Source of the DNA: Antilocapra americana
Taxonomy: Eukaryota > Chordata > Mammalia > Artiodactyla > Antilocapridae
Assembly (NCBI GenBank): GCA_007570785.1
Contig: ML660211.1
Coordinates: 5,526,363 to 5,590,362, forward strand
DNA: 64,000 nucleotides
Direction: 5' to 3'
Position numbers and translations under genes: made by a program. Positions 1-12,375 of this stretch are shown here, piece after piece (the stretch's first letter is position 1; the number at the start of each line of letters is the position of its first letter). Under the pieces are notes generated by a model. It worked only from the letters and a program-made list of their open reading frames with translations, searched no databases and had not been told where the DNA came from.

Positions 1-344
1 ATCACCGTGCATCAGGGAAGCGCCACAAAAATACGCAAGTCAGGGGGCTGTTCACAGGGGGCTGTTCACAGTCAGGGGCTAGTGCGCGAAAAACCTCTGA
101 CCTCCCCTCCCATCCTGGCCAATCACAGGACGCTGAGGCACATTACCCGATTCGTGCCATCCTTCCCTTTGTCTCTTTCCCTTAAAAGCCTTGTACCATG
201 CGGCTTGGGCCGCTGCCCCCACTCCGCTGCGTCGGTGTGTGTGTGTGTGCGGTCCAGACCTGGGTCTGCAATAAACTACCTCTTGCGTTTGCATCAGTGA
301 ATGGCATCCTGGTGGTTTGTGGAGATTGGGATCTGGGCATAACA
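1..344 (+). mobile_element. Endogenous retrovirus LTR, 3' part (cut by window edge)
   Basis: Seen: a CCAAT box at 119-123, a TATA-like TTAAAAG near 182-188, a (GT)n tract at about 237-249, a polyadenylation signal AATAAA at 270-275 and a CA terminus at 344, after which AT-rich flank begins. This order (U3 boxes, poly(A) signal, short U5 ending in CA) is that of a retroviral LTR, most likely class I (gamma-like). A 14-bp tandem duplication sits at 41-54 and 55-68. No gag, pol or env follows, so this is a solo LTR or the 3' LTR of a copy extending left. The family name is not certain. Confidence 0.7.
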
Positions 345-477
345 AAACAAAAATAATTTGAATACATTGATGTCTGTTTCCCATTTGCCCCTTAGTTGAT
401 TTTTTTTTCTGTGATTTTCTTCTCAGCTACATTCTGTTTCATTACACATGTTCTGTTTTCATTTGTTTATTGAACAA

Positions 478-617
478 TCCTTCAACTTGAAAGCAAACTC
501 TATTAAGAATATTAGAACCTACTCTCGTCTACTACTGTTGATTCACAGCCAAGCACAGAGACTACATAAAAAAAATGCTCAATATCTAATTGTTGGATAA
601 ATGAATGAATGAAAAAA
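478..617 (+). mobile_element. L2 LINE 3' end, ancient
   Basis: The segment follows the L2 3' UTR layout: an 'aagcaaactctattaag' stretch, a region corresponding to 'cagtgcctggcacatagtagg', then 'gctcaatatctaattgttgg' and a terminal ATGAATGAATG repeat. It is highly diverged, and boundaries are approximate. Confidence 0.6.
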
Positions 618-994
618 GTAATTGTAAGCTGAAATACTTTGCACTCTATTATCAGTTACCATCAAAATCCCAATTTTATAAGACCCAGCAGAGATTCTTT
701 AAATTTTTGACCATGTACAAATGATTTTTCCTTTCACTGAACATTTATGACTTTTGAATACTCCTTATTTGAAGCAATTATAATGTCAACATTTTTATAA
801 ATATCTTGGTAGACAATATTAGTATGCTATTTTTTAATAACAAGGATTCTTTTTTAAATGTCTATATATTACATATAAAATTCCATAAATTTAAAATGTA
901 TATCTTTCTCCAATTATAAAAACAAAATAAAATATACATGCTATTTTGATAGATTTATATATTGTAATATGAATGCCTTTATAGTGATACTTCA
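618..994. other. Unclassified AT-rich DNA
   Basis: Short A and T runs only. No open frame or recognisable repeat. Confidence 0.5.
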
Positions 995-1290
995 TGTATC
1001 ACATAATTGTAGCACAACATTGTTGTCTATATTCATTATACTGGGCACTGCATTTCTATGGCTTATTTACTACTTATTGCAAGTTTGGACCTTAAAAAAT
1101 ATCCTTATCCCCCAGGCCCTGGTAGCCACCATTTTACTCTATCTATTATGAATTTGACTTTTCAAAATGCCACTGTATGTGATATCATCCAGAACTTGCT
1201 TTTCTCTTATCTCATTAAGTGTAATGTGCTCAAAGTCTTTCACATTGTTGCAAATGATGGATATGTGAAAAGAATTCTCTTGAATTTTGC
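995..1290 (-). mobile_element. L1 LINE 3' UTR fragment (older mammalian L1)
   Basis: On the plus strand this reads as the antisense of the L1 ORF2/3' UTR junction: 'ggtagccaccattttactct', then 'gtgatatcatccag' and 'cattgttgcaaatgatgg', in the order expected for an inverted L1M-type 3' end. The short open frames here are by-products. Confidence 0.75.
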
Positions 1291-1551
1291 CCTTATCCCA
1301 CAGATAATTTAAAAAAGAAAAAGTAAACACTTAGGCCAACTCATACATTTGTATATGATGTAATTTGGGACTTAACTGCAAGATTTTGATTCTGCCATTG
1401 ATTTGCTGCCTTTCAAGTGGTCAAGTTACTGTAAGAAGAGAGTTAAAGGACAGTGATAAAGCAAGATGTTAGTCTCAATTCTAATAACCGTCTCCAAGTA
1501 TCAGTCTTCCCAGTGTGAGACCCTCTTAATGTAATGTTCCAAAAGAAAACA

Positions 1552-1633
1552 AGATAGGTACACTATTTACAATAGCCAAGACATGCAAGCAACCTAGGAG
1601 TCTTCTGACAGATGAATGAAAAAGACGTAGTAC

Positions 1634-1664
<31 letters not shown>

Positions 1665-2125
1665 ATGGAATACTACTCAGCCATAAAACTATGGCATTGC
1701 AGCAATATGAACAGACCAAGAGATTATCACACTAAGTGAAATAAGTTAGAGATAGAAAGAAAAATGTCCTATGATACCACTTACATGTAAAATATAAAGA
1801 AAATGATACAAGCAAATTTATTTTCAAGACAGAAACAGACTCACAGACAGAAAACAAATTTATGGTTATCAAAAGGGAAAGGGTGGGGAGAGGGTAAATT
1901 AGGAGTTTCGGATTAATAGACATTCACTATTACATATATAATAGATAAACAAAAAGACTTATGGCATAGTATAGGAAACTATATTCAACATCTTATAATA
2001 ATAATCTATAATAGAAAAATCTGAAAAGTTATATATATATATCATGAAATCACTTTGCTGTATACAAGAGACTAACACAACATTTTTAGTTAACTATAGT
2101 TCAACTTCAAAAAGTAAAATGACTA
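1552..2125 (+). mobile_element. L1 LINE 3' end
   Basis: Sense-orientation L1 landmarks in order: 'tttacaatagccaagacatg', 'caatggaatactactcagcc', 'cactaagtgaaataag', a 3' UTR with 'ctttgctgtatacaagagac', ending in an A-rich tail near 2110-2125. A (TA)n(CA)n expansion interrupts the ORF2 C-terminal region at 1633-1664. Frames are broken throughout. Confidence 0.85.
1633..1664. repeat. (TA)n(CA)n microsatellite inside L1
   Basis: About ten TA units followed by five CA units, placed where L1 ORF2 normally carries a short TATATA stretch, so it probably grew from that seed. Confidence 0.9.
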
Positions 2126-2714
2126 AAAAAGGAGATAGGTATCTGCTTTTCTAGTTATCAGAAATCATCAGATGAAGCAAATCCCTCTCAAATTGCTCAT
2201 TTGAGCTGAACAGCTATAATTTCTGATAATGAATGTATGGATCTCACTTAACCTAATAAGATTATTACCCTCCAAATAGGACTAGGGTATTTTTCACTGA
2301 TCTAAGGCTTCTTTTCCACATTGACAGCAGAAATTTAGCCTGTATAGGCACTCTACTATATAAACTTGAGTAATATTTTCTAAAATTGTTCCAGAAGAGG
2401 AATAAAAAGAAAGTATTTCTAACCTAATGGAAGTTAAAGAGAAAAAAGAGAGAGACCTAATATAGTTGGTTCAGAAAGCTAATTGAACTTTGGCTTAGAA
2501 AACAAAGAAAATGTTTTTGCAGAATAAGTTTAAAAGGCTCTTATTCTACAGAACTGAAAACGAAATTAATTGACTTGGCTCAGGCAAAGTGGAGAGGAGG
2601 AAAGTAAATGAAAATAAGAAGCAATATAATTCAAGAACTGAAATTATCACTGAGAGCTTTGATGAAACACACTGATGCTTTAAATGTCCTCCAATATTAT
2701 TGAAGTACTTCACA
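2126..2714. other. Unclassified DNA between L1 and hAT element
   Basis: Purine-rich around 2395-2460 and 2580-2640. No repeat or reading frame recognised. Confidence 0.5.
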
Positions 2715-2940
2715 CAAGGTGTTTGGAAACTTTTTTCTGTAAAGGGCCAGGTAGTGAATATTTAAGAATTGCAGGCCATATGGTCTCCGTTGCAACTGAT
2801 CAACTCTGCCTGTTGCAGGAAGAAAATAGTCCCCAACAAAATGTAAATAAATGATGTGGGCTTTGGTCCGAATAAATTTTATCTAACACAACAGACTGCA
2901 AATCAAGTATAGCTTGTGGTTCGTGGTTTGCTGACCACTG
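2715..2940 (+). mobile_element. hAT-Charlie nonautonomous DNA transposon (MER1-like)
   Basis: The left terminus resembles CAAGGTGTTTGGAAAC and the right terminus GTTTGCTGACCACTG, which are imperfect inverted copies of each other. The interior carries the hallmark 'tctgtaaagggccagg' and 'gcaggccatatggtctc'. Flanks 'acttcaca' (2707-2714) and 'cttcagat' (2941-2948) share most positions, consistent with an eroded 8-bp hAT duplication. Noncoding. Confidence 0.8.
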
Positions 2941-3506
2941 CTTCAGATAATGATTAGATTAATTATGAATTTTTCCAATGTTTTTAATTTGTTTTCTAAA
3001 ATATTGCATAATTGAGAGATGTTTAATAACCCTGAACCAACTATGAGCTACTGACATTCAGCAGAAAGTAAAATTTGTGTCCCAATGATTAGACAGGCTG
3101 TTATGGTAGACAGTAAAGCAAGATGTGGGCTTATTCAGTGAAGCAATATCTACCTCTGGTAATAGTGGTTTGAATAATAATATTGAAAAAGAAATAGCAA
3201 CACGTTAGTAATCTATATACAGTTCTTGAATTTGTTCCACTTGAAGTAAACATGCTGTATCAATTGTAGGCAGTTGAAAGCCCCTGTGTACCATGATTAA
3301 TGCCATTCCTTTATTTTGCAAAAGAAGATACTGAGCCATTCCTGCTCCATGTCTTTTGCACATAATTTTTTCTATTTTGGCATTTCTCTTCTTCAATTCT
3401 TTTCCATGAAAACAGTTTTACCAAAACAATATTATTAGTTCAATAATAACTAGGAGCCCTTATTTAGTGACAATACCATTAACATTTATATAATGTTCCA
3501 ACTCTT
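2941..3506. other. Unclassified DNA with a 63-codon open frame
   Basis: The minus-strand frame at 3205-3396 has no recognisable domain or splice context. I treat it as chance. Confidence 0.4.
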
Positions 3507-3975
3507 CCTTTTTCTAATTTAGTTCTCAGCCCTCAGAGAGGACTTCCTGGCATTTTAGCAGCCCACACTCCATCTTGCTCTCTATTTCACTATTTTGTTG
3601 AATTATTATCAGAACATTTTTCACTATGTGCTATGCTGTGCTATTAATAAGTCATTTCCGTCGTGTCCAGGTCTTTGAGACTCATGCATGTATCCCACCA
3701 GGCTCCTCTGTCCATGGGAATCTCCAGAGAAGAATACTGAGATCTTCCTGACCCAGAGATTGAACCCACATCTCCTGTGACTCCTGCATCTCAGGCAGAT
3801 TCTTCACCACTGATCCACCTGGGAAGCCCTTTTCACTATGTAAAATGTCTTATTTATTTGTTTGTTTCCTACTGTCCCTCAGCTAAACAGTAAGATCCAT
3901 GAGGAAGGATTCTGTTTATTGTATTTGCAGTGGTGCCTGAAATGTGATGGGCATTAAGGAGAAATTCTTAGTTCT
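3507..3975 (+). mobile_element. L2 LINE 3' end, split by a SINE
   Basis: The left part (3507-3629) contains 'cctcagagaggacttcctgg', matching the L2 ORF2 C-terminus. The right part (3842-3975) contains 'ttatttatttgtttgt', 'agtaagatccatgagg' and a decayed 'gtgcctggcac' region. The two halves join cleanly if the SINE at 3630-3829 and one TSD copy are removed. Confidence 0.75.
3630..3829 (-). mobile_element. Bov-tA SINE with 12-bp TSD
   Basis: Read on the minus strand it starts GGGCTTCCCAGGTGG (tRNA-derived head) and ends in the Bov-A tail. The target duplication TTTTCACTATGT is perfect at 3618-3629 and 3830-3841. It lies inside L2, so it is younger than that element. Confidence 0.95.
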
Positions 3976-5796
3976 CTGAAGGCGATAATGACATTTTTCT
4001 GTCACCCATAGCCAACCTAGAGAAGTTATTTACTGTGGAAAATCTACCAGTTTTTGCTTTGAATTGTTTAAAAATGGCTTTGATTTTCTCAAGTGTTTTC
4101 AATAATGACTTTCGAAAGCAGTAGGCTGAACAAAAGAACATCCTTCATCTTCATAGATTAGATGTTCTTTAAACTAATGGATAATTTTAGGCCTCAGAAA
4201 TTCACCTATTCTGTTGTAGAGTACAGGCAGCTTTACCATCCAAGCTTCTGGCTGTTTGCTAAATTCATGTTTGCATTCCAAAATGGATTTCTAGCTTCTA
4301 ATGGTCTTTTTGGAGTAACAGATAGAAAAGTAAATTGATTTTAACTGGAGTGTTCTTACGGATTGCTAGTGGTTGTTCAGAGCATTAATGTGAGGTATTC
4401 TCTGAAGAAACATTTGGGTTCATCTGGAGAGAAAATACCCTGGAGGATAAGTGATATTGTTTGGGGGAAAGGAGAGATTGGGTACATGATATGTATATAG
4501 CATATTTCCCATCATTTAGAAAAAAAATATGGTGTATTACTTTAAGATTTTTCTATAAAGAAGTCTATTACTATTGTTTATATAACACTAATGCTTTCCC
4601 CTTTACATGCAAATTTACTTTGTTTTATCTTTCTCTTTACAGCTAGAATATAGATGTCTTCTGTGTTTCAGTCTTGCATTAGTTATTAATAGGAATACCT
4701 CTTGCTTGATCAGATTCTTAGACTCAAGCAGTCACAAGTAGATTCAAAATTTAATGAACTATGTATTTCAATTCTATTTCATGTTAAATTTTAAATAGTT
4801 ATATAATAGTTACAGGGAAAAACAAATGTTAGCTGATGAAATATTAACAATATAGAAAATATGAGAACACAATTGAATGACAATGAAAATGGCATTAATA
4901 TCAAATAATATCTGGACATTTTTTACACCCATTACATTATTTATTGTGGCTGGCAATGTTTATATGGCCATCTGTTCAATATCCAAAGTGCTGCATGTCA
5001 TTAAGACACTAACTTGCTGTCAAATGCAAAAAATGCATACGGCTTATAGTCTGACTATTTTATGTTAGGAAATATGAAATAAAAATTCCTCTTAAGAAAT
5101 GTACACATAAAGACTACTGTATCATCTGACATAATAACTGGGCTCAGAGAGATCAAGGCACCCCATTTACCTTCAGTGAGTTTGTGCTGGCTGTCAGCTT
5201 AGGTACTTTGAGTTCCCTTCACAATCTCACTCACCATTAAGCAGAATGACATTTTCATAATAAGGTGGTCTCATGACTCTAGAAGATGAAAAGTGGAAAC
5301 TACAAGTCCACTTGAGGCCTAACTTTAGGGCTATTCCTACATGGTGCTATTTTTTCAATATCCTGTTAGCCAAAACAGTCCAGATTTTACCTCTTCATTA
5401 AAAGGCAGCTAAATCTCATTCCGAGTAAGCATGATAACTAAAGATGATACTTGACAACATTGTATCCCATTGTTACTAATGAACTTGGAATGCCATTGGA
5501 GAGAGAGCAACAGCAAGAAGGACTATTACAGGAAGTTGTCATGTTCTCAGAAGTGCAAAAGTTTTAGAAGAAATAGATAAAAGAGAGCCTGGAAGGAAAA
5601 GTAAAATATATTCAAGAAATACCATTATACATTATGGTCATTCATATAAAGAGGCTATTTATTTATTCTCAGTGGGAGCACATAAATCTCAGCTATAGAA
5701 TAGATCATATCCACCTAACAAAAAGCTAAAGAAAGAATATAAAATGCTCCTAACTGCTGCAACTTAAAATATAAAAGAATGTCTATTTCTTTTATC
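3976..5796. other. Unclassified AT-rich DNA
   Basis: Open frames at 4461-4646 and 4877-5068 have no homologue I recognise and lie in T-rich sequence. No repeat family identified. Confidence 0.45.
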
Positions 5797-5890
5797 TCAT
5801 TTAAATTCTACAGCTACTCTGAAAAGTAAATTGCATCAGTGGCATTTTAAAGACAAGAAAGTTGAAATTGGGTAATTTGCCAAAATTCCT
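5797..5890 (-). mobile_element. Possible MIR SINE core
   Basis: 'ggcattttaaagacaagaaag' followed by 'gggtaatttgccaaaattcc' resembles the MIR motif 'cccattttacagatgagg ... taacttgcccaagg', heavily decayed. Confidence 0.4.
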
Positions 5891-6221
5891 GTTCTGCTTT
5901 ATTCTCAATGAGCAAAAACAGAAAGGGAATTGTAATCCTGGTCTGAGAATTGGGAAGATGGAGCCTATGGACTTTTTCCAGGGTTGTTTCCCTTCCACTT
6001 GACACAATTATCAGTAAACAAGCAGAACAGGGACTACTCTACATCCATGCATAAAAGGGTGTGCGGAGAGGATGCAGCTCCTCACATGGAAGGCCTGAAA
6101 TTCAATAGTCAGTGTGGAATTTGAGGACCGTTTGATTTACAGGAACAAAGTAACTTCAAGTTTACTGCCTCATATATCACTGCCTGGCAAGTAGGCCATA
6201 TGAGCTCTCAATAATCTATCT
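5891..6221. other. Unclassified DNA
   Basis: Mixed-composition sequence with no repeat recognised. Confidence 0.4.
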
Positions 6222-6268
6222 ACTTTCATGTCCTGGCTATTTAAACAGTGCTGCTGTGAATATCGTTC
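6222..6268 (-). mobile_element. Short L1 ORF2 antisense fragment
   Basis: 'catgtcctggctatttaaac' followed by 'gtgctgctgtgaat' matches the antisense of the L1 ORF2 C-terminal region. Only about 45 bp, directly abutting the BovB 3' piece. Confidence 0.5.
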
Positions 6269-6610
6269 TTTCAAACTGTGGTGCTGGAGAAGACTCTAGA
6301 GTCCCCTGGACTGCATGGAGATCAAGCCAGTCAATCCTAAAGGAAATCAACCCTGAATATTCATTTTAAGGACTGTTGTGAAGTTGAAGCTCCAATACTT
6401 TGGCCATCTGATGTGAAGAAACCCTGATGCTGGGAAAGATTGAAGGCAAAAGAAGGAGGTAGCAGAGGATGAGATGCTAGATAGCATCACTGACTCAATG
6501 GACATGATTTGAGCAAACTCTCAGAGATAATGGAAAACAGAGGAGCCTGGATGCTGCAGTCCATGGGGTCACAAAGAGTCATACAGGATTTAGTGACTGA
6601 ACAACAGCAA
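6269..6610 (+). mobile_element. BovB LINE 3' end, 5'-truncated
   Basis: Sense-strand BovB tail: 'caaactgtggtgctgg', 'ctggactgcatggagatcaa', 'ccaatactttggccatctga', 'ccctgatgctgggaaag', 'atggacatgattt', and a Bov-A-like terminus 'gtccatggggtcacaaagag'. It has many substitutions and a small internal change near 6515-6545, so it is older than the copy at 52.1 kb. Confidence 0.85.
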
Positions 6611-7019
6611 CTTTGCATGTTATATTCCTATGGATTTTTATTACCAGGTTTCCACTTCTGAACTCTGTACCTTTTTGATGACACTAAATTGCTTCTTTAT
6701 GGAAATTCTCTCATTTTTAACCCCCAGTTAACTTTGAATTCATTTTCATGAGGGACATATTGCATATCTAATTATATAGCATCTCTGTGTCACTATATTA
6801 AGTTCCATGAAAAATATGCTCATCTGCAAGATTTTTGTTAAGTCTAGCTAATGGATTTATAGAATTTTATTCCTTTAGTATCATGTTCTAAAATTTTGAG
6901 GGACAATTGCATAATAAAATACTCAATTGAGTGCAGGTGAGAAAGCCATGTCCTTAAATGCTTCCAAGCTTCTCTTTTTAAATTTGAAAATATTTATATA
7001 ACGTCTTGTAGTAAGACGT
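6611..7019. other. Unclassified AT-rich DNA
   Basis: No repeat or frame of note. Confidence 0.45.
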
Positions 7020-7145
7020 GAAGAAGGAAATGGCAAACCACTCCAGTATTCCTGGCAGGAAAATCCCATGGACCGAGGAGCCTGGTGAGCTACAGTCCAT
7101 GAGGTCACAAAGAGTCAGACACGATTGAGTGACTGAGCACACACA
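7020..7145 (+). mobile_element. Bov-A SINE (no tRNA head)
   Basis: It begins 'aagaaggaaatggcaaacca', runs through 'ctccagtattcctggcagg' and ends 'gtgactgagcacacac'. The tRNA head of Bov-tA is absent, so it is a Bov-A monomer or a truncated Bov-tA. A short AGTAAG occurs at both edges (7010-7015, 7145-7150) and is only weak TSD evidence. Confidence 0.85.
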
Positions 7146-9639
7146 GTAAGTTGCCTATTAGTTTTCCAGGTCACTTACACCTAAAAATATTATAAAAAGC
7201 AAACACTGAACTTTTCTGGGTTTGAACACAAAAATTAAAAGCTTCCTTATTTTTGATTCTTGGCTTTTTGGAGCATCTCCAGGGGAGAACTGTTTCACTA
7301 CAGATTGAGTGAGTTAACCTGCTGCCCTCAAGGCTATTTGTCTCTATGGAACTTATTCATTCATCCTCAAAGGCACCTTTCCCTTCAAAGCCACGCAAGC
7401 AGAGAAGTTCTTGTACAGAAGGAGAATTAATCATGTATTTGTCATAGTGCACACAAAATAAGTCATTTGATACAATGGAGCAAACTGTTAGCTGTAACTT
7501 AGCTCATTCCAGTAGAGCTTTACAATATGAAGTTAGCCATATGCCTCTTAAGAGACAGGGAGGATGGATGGCAGGGTGAAATATTTTAATTTTCAATTTG
7601 CACAAGTACAGCACTCAACCTCAGAAACATTTTAAAGGAACTATAGTAAGAAGGCAATATAATACATAGACTAAATATTATATTTCCATCAGGAGTTTTA
7701 ATACATTTTTCTTAGACCCAAGCTTGGAATATTTAAGGTGATGTAGGTGCTAATAATTGGATGGGCTACAATTTATTATGAATAATTAAAATTTTACCAT
7801 TTTTTTTTACTTAGATTCTCAGCACATTTAATTATTTAGCACATTCTATCAATTGTTTTCTTCTTATCTAGAAAATAATCCTTCTGTGTGTTTTGTCTTA
7901 TTTTCTACAATTTGAGCTACTAACTCCATTGAAATTTAAGCAAACTGTAAGCAAATTTACCCTCTTAAAACTTGCCCCATGAGATGGCAGGGAAATATTT
8001 TGAAAGAGAATCCAAAGAACTATGCTTCTCTTTCAACAGCCTAAAGAGATATGGAAACATGGATTTCAGCCAAGGAAAGAAAAAGAGTAATGGGAAAATA
8101 AATTAATTTTAGAAGCTATAAAGGAATAAGTACTGTAATTGGTAGATATAATATTAGAGTCATTTAGAAATACACATTTTAAACATTATTTTTAAATGAG
8201 AACTACTTCGAAGCTTTCTGCAGCAACGGTTAGACTCTTAAAGACACAATTATCATACAATCATTTTCGAATAACTTTGTTCCCCTTGACTTCCAAGAGA
8301 AGTTTTTATGGAAAATAGTGGGTCGAATTTTTTAGAGTTAATGTATTGGAGCAAGTTCAATATGGAATTATAATTCTCCAAAATCCAGGTCTTTTTATTT
8401 TGATACAACCACAACCTTCTGTTATTAAAAGAAAATCTTAAAAAGAAAAAAACAATTTCCTGTTCTTGAACTACTTAAGAGTAAGTTGCCTAGATGATGC
8501 CCTCTCAAAGCTGAACACTTCGATATGTACCAACTACAAATAAGGACATCCTTCTGTATACTGGTCACAACACAGCAATCAAACAAGGTCATTAATAGTG
8601 ACATATTACTATTATCTAATCCAAAAGCTTCATCCAAGTTTTGTGAGTTTTCTCAGTAATGCCCTTTATAGCAAATAGGATCAAGTCAGTATCACCTCTT
8701 ATACTTAGAGGTTATGAATCTTTAGTTCTTTTCTTTTTTCTGGCTGTTTTTTGTTTTGTTTTGTTTCATTTTTACTCTGAAACAGTTGTTTGACTTTGAT
8801 GACCATAATATTGTGAAGATTATAGACCAATTATTTTATAGGATGTCTATTAGATTACATTTATTTGAAATGTCAAATATAGGTTATAGAGTTTTGGTAG
8901 GAATAACACAAAAAAGATGTTGTCTCCTTCTTCCATTTTATCAGACAGGACACAATTTAAATCTGCCCCCTTGCTTATAATGCTAAACTTGGTACCTTGA
9001 ATAAAGTGTGGCCAGGTTTCTCCATGGTATAGTAATCTTTTGTCTTTATAAGGATTTTGAAGGGAGGCAATTAAGACTGTTACACTGCTCATCAAACCTT
9101 CACCCATTACTTTAACATGTATTTCTGTTTCTTGGATAAATAATCAATGTCATAGATGCCAAATGGTGATAACATCTTTCCTTCATCCTGTCTACAGTCT
9201 TCTATTGGCATGCAAATTAAGGAAAGGTTTTCTCCTCTGGAAATAATTCAGTAAAAAAAAAAAATCATTGATTCCTGTTTATAATAATCCACACTTATCA
9301 TTATTTATTTTGCTGGTCAGATTACCCCCAAAATAGCCTGTGATAGATCCTTCAAGGGGACTTCCAGTTGTTTTTGACAAACCTTAAGCTTTCTTAGAGG
9401 AAGTCCTTACTTTTTACTACAATAAGATATTCCAGGCTTATCTTATGTCTTCGCTATTCCAACTTTGAAATGAGCGATTTTCCCAAAGAGCTCTGATTCT
9501 TTTTGATATACAACATTATTAAAAAAAAAAGATATGTTCTCAAGTCACTTCTGATCCTCAGCTTTCACAGCCTTTCAGCAGATTAAGCTAAAGAATATAT
9601 TAACTCCCTCCCTCTCCCATGCAGTTATGTCTCTGTATA
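7146..9639. other. Unclassified AT-rich DNA, 2.5 kb
   Basis: Contains open frames of 70-85 codons at 8425-8637, 8756-8980 and 8850-9107 (the last two overlap on opposite strands), none with a recognisable product. Poly(A) runs occur near 9252-9264 and 9520-9530. Confidence 0.45.
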
Positions 9640-9641
9640 TA

Positions 9642-9851
9642 CTGTCGGCCCACTGTACCTGGGAGCTCCTACTTTCAGATTGAACCAACCTCGGGGATGC
9701 AATATGCAATTGGTTGAATCCATGATTTGGAACCATACATATGGAGGGCTGATTCTACAGCACCATTTTATATAAGGAACTTGAGAGTTAGTGGATTTTG
9801 GAATTAGCAGATTGGGGTATCATCACCTGTGGATACTGAGGTACAAAACTG
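9642..9851. mobile_element. Tigger/MER2-like mariner-derived DNA element
   Basis: Interior phrases 'gattgaaccaacctcgggga', 'cattttatataaggaacttg' and 'gtggattttggaatt' are typical of the MER2/Tigger family. TA dinucleotides flank both edges (9640-9641, 9852-9853), fitting TcMar insertion. Noncoding. Confidence 0.75.
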
Positions 9852-9853
9852 TA

Positions 9854-11771
9854 TATTCAAACCCATAACGTCATGCTGATGTCAACATCACAGAAATAAT
9901 TTTAGTTTTTCCCTTACTATGTCTTATCTCACAGACAGGAACTTGACTTCCACCATGCCTCATGTATTTATTTTTTTGACCAGTTCCTCTTGCATGTCAC
10001 CAGTGCCTGTCTACCATCGCAGCTCCTCCAATGCAAATGGCCTCTGACACACAGGGGCAGGTAGCATCATCTCAGCTCTGGGGCTCTGTGCAGGCTACCT
10101 TCTTTCACTAACCTACTGGATGGCCATCCTCCTGTGCTATGCTCCACTTGGGTTCTTATCTCCTGTGCTATGCTCCCCTCTCTAGTTCAAAGAGTTCTTA
10201 CCTTCCTGGATCCCACCTCATGACCTTTAGAATGAAGTCTTAAGGAAGGAAGGAGCAGAAGAAGGAAACAAGGGAGATAAGCAGGTATCAGAATTAGACT
10301 TTAAAAATAAACATTCAGGAAATTAATTATTCTCCCATGATTGCTTTATGGAACTTTTGGGAACAAGATACTTTTAATGGCTGTTTTTAATCATAGGTGC
10401 TATTCATATCTGGCAGTATTGAAGGAAAACAAATAGTAGAATTGCCAGAATGCATTACATATATGTCAAAATTTCCCCAAGGAGAAGGCAGATTTCCTAA
10501 CATGCCAATCCTTCCCTTAGTTAGACCATTCTAGAACAGTCTATAAACAATGAGACTAATGATATGATAATAAGACTCCAAACGTATTGGCTCTATCTGA
10601 CTTTTATCCTTTATGGTTCCTGCCCAGAGATTAAATAGCCAATCTTATGAATAATAGTTCATTTAACAAAGTATTGATTAGTAACTCTTGGCACAATGTA
10701 TTATTTGGAGATAGTCCATACTTACAGAGTTCTTCATATACTTCATATTAGAGAAATAATTGAGGATGGCAATCATAAAAACAGATCAATGCTTTTTTAG
10801 GGGGGAGGCTGCCTTTTTTTGGTTATATTGATAAAATGACTTTCTAAATCTCCTTCAAGTCACATTTTGTGGCAACTGTGTGCTCTGTGCATGAAAAAGT
10901 TCAGTTCTGTAAAGGAGCAATGTTTGACCTAATTTGTAAGTGTTTTGTTTAATTTAAGTGAAGGTATCTATTTGCAGGTGAAACTCTCCCCAACAAATCT
11001 ATAAGGCCAGTCACAATTTCAACTCTGAGTTACAATCAGCAGCCAAGAAGCAGTGGGTTTAAGAAAAAATCTGCAAGGCACCAGTTGTAATAGATATTTT
11101 GTTATTGTTAGATTGCTTGGTTTTGGTTTAAGCATTTCCTCAGGGGATTACAAATTACGTTTTCATATCAGCCTCAGAAAAAGGAACAGACAACACAGTG
11201 TTTCTAATTCTGACTCTGGTGATTTTACAATGTAAACATAAAAGAATTTTGCAGTATGGAGGGAGAAAATGATTTTACTGAACTTGAAATTCTACTGAGA
11301 TTGCTATTTAAAATAATCAGCTGTAAGGATATCATATGAGAATGCAAAATTTCATCCTGACTTGTTTTTAGATGAGTTTTTAAAAATATTTTTGCATTTG
11401 CACTTATAAAATTAAATTGTTAAATTATTTGGAATATATGTCCTTGGGTGATAACAGTTGCTGACAAAAACATGGCTCATAACACAAGTTCCATTTCACT
11501 GACTTCAGTATAGGAAAAAATACTATGACACCCTGTTCCACATTAAGTGGAATGTATTTTTTTAAAGACAGATTTATTGTCCAAAAAACAAAAAAAAATA
11601 TTCAGAATACTAGACAAACTTAATTTATCTGATTATAGGAAGGTTTGAAAAAGTATTTGAGTGCAGAATAGTTAATAAAACAATTATAATAAAATAAATA
11701 ATAATAGAATAATAAATCACAATTGGGTCAAATAACAAGATTAATAGAATAATAAATAAATCACAATTAAT
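9854..11771. other. Unclassified DNA
   Basis: A CT-rich, slightly GC-richer stretch lies at 9940-10210 and includes a perfect 17-bp direct repeat (10129-10145, 10160-10176). Around 11698-11768 two 25-28 bp AT-rich copies of 'aatagaataataaatcac' occur in direct orientation. No gene seen. Confidence 0.5.
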
Positions 11772-12176
11772 ATGTCCATTTCAGTTGTACATTATATCTG
11801 TACATCCAAAGAGGTAGTGGCTATGATGGGCATAGCACAAGCTTTGGAGAAAATTTGTTATGGATTCACCTATTTGTAGGATGGGACTAGAGATGCAGAC
11901 ATAGAGAATGGATATGTAGACACATGGTTGAGCAGAAAGGGAGGGTGGAATGAATAAGGAGAGTAGCCATGACATATATACACTGCCATGTGTCAAATAG
12001 ATAGCTACTGGAAAGCTGCTGTACAGCACCGGGAGCTCAGCTCTGTACTGACCTATGAGGTGGGATGGGGGAGGGAGGCTTAACAGGAAAGGGATATATG
12101 TGCATAAATATAGTTGGTTCACTTTGTTGTACAGGAGACACTAACACAACATTATAAGCCAATTATATTACAATAA
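11772..12176 (+). mobile_element. Artiodactyl L1 3' UTR
   Basis: The sense 3' UTR of ruminant L1: 'ggatgggactagagatgcag', 'gacatatatacactgccatg', 'ggaaagctgctgtacagcac', 'gagctcagctctgtactgac', a G-rich 'gggatgggggagggagg', then 'ttggttcactttgttgtaca' and an A-rich tail. No ORF2 remains, so it is strongly 5'-truncated. Confidence 0.9.
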
Positions 12177-12194
12177 TAATATTAAAAAAATGTT

Positions 12195-12375
12195 CTGGGT
12201 TCTAAATCCCATCTCTGACATTTGCTGGCTCATTGTGTCTTTAGATAAGTTACCTATCATCAATTTCCTCATCTGTAAAAGGAACAATGCTATGATTTCC
12301 CAAATAAGCTTGGAGTGAAATTTCATGGAGTGATGCATGGACATAACAGAGCAGCATACTTGGGGACATAGTATG
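12195..12375 (+). mobile_element. MIR SINE
   Basis: Order of MIR core motifs: 'gggttctaaatccca', 'catttgctggctcattgtg', 'tttagataagttacc', 'atttcctcatctgtaaaagg'. The 72-codon antisense frame over it is not coding. Confidence 0.65.

Noticed and set aside
1..344. CCAAT box plus TATA-like motif as a host gene promoter
   Set aside because: Spacing to AATAAA within ~90 bp and the CA terminus fit an LTR, and no exon follows.
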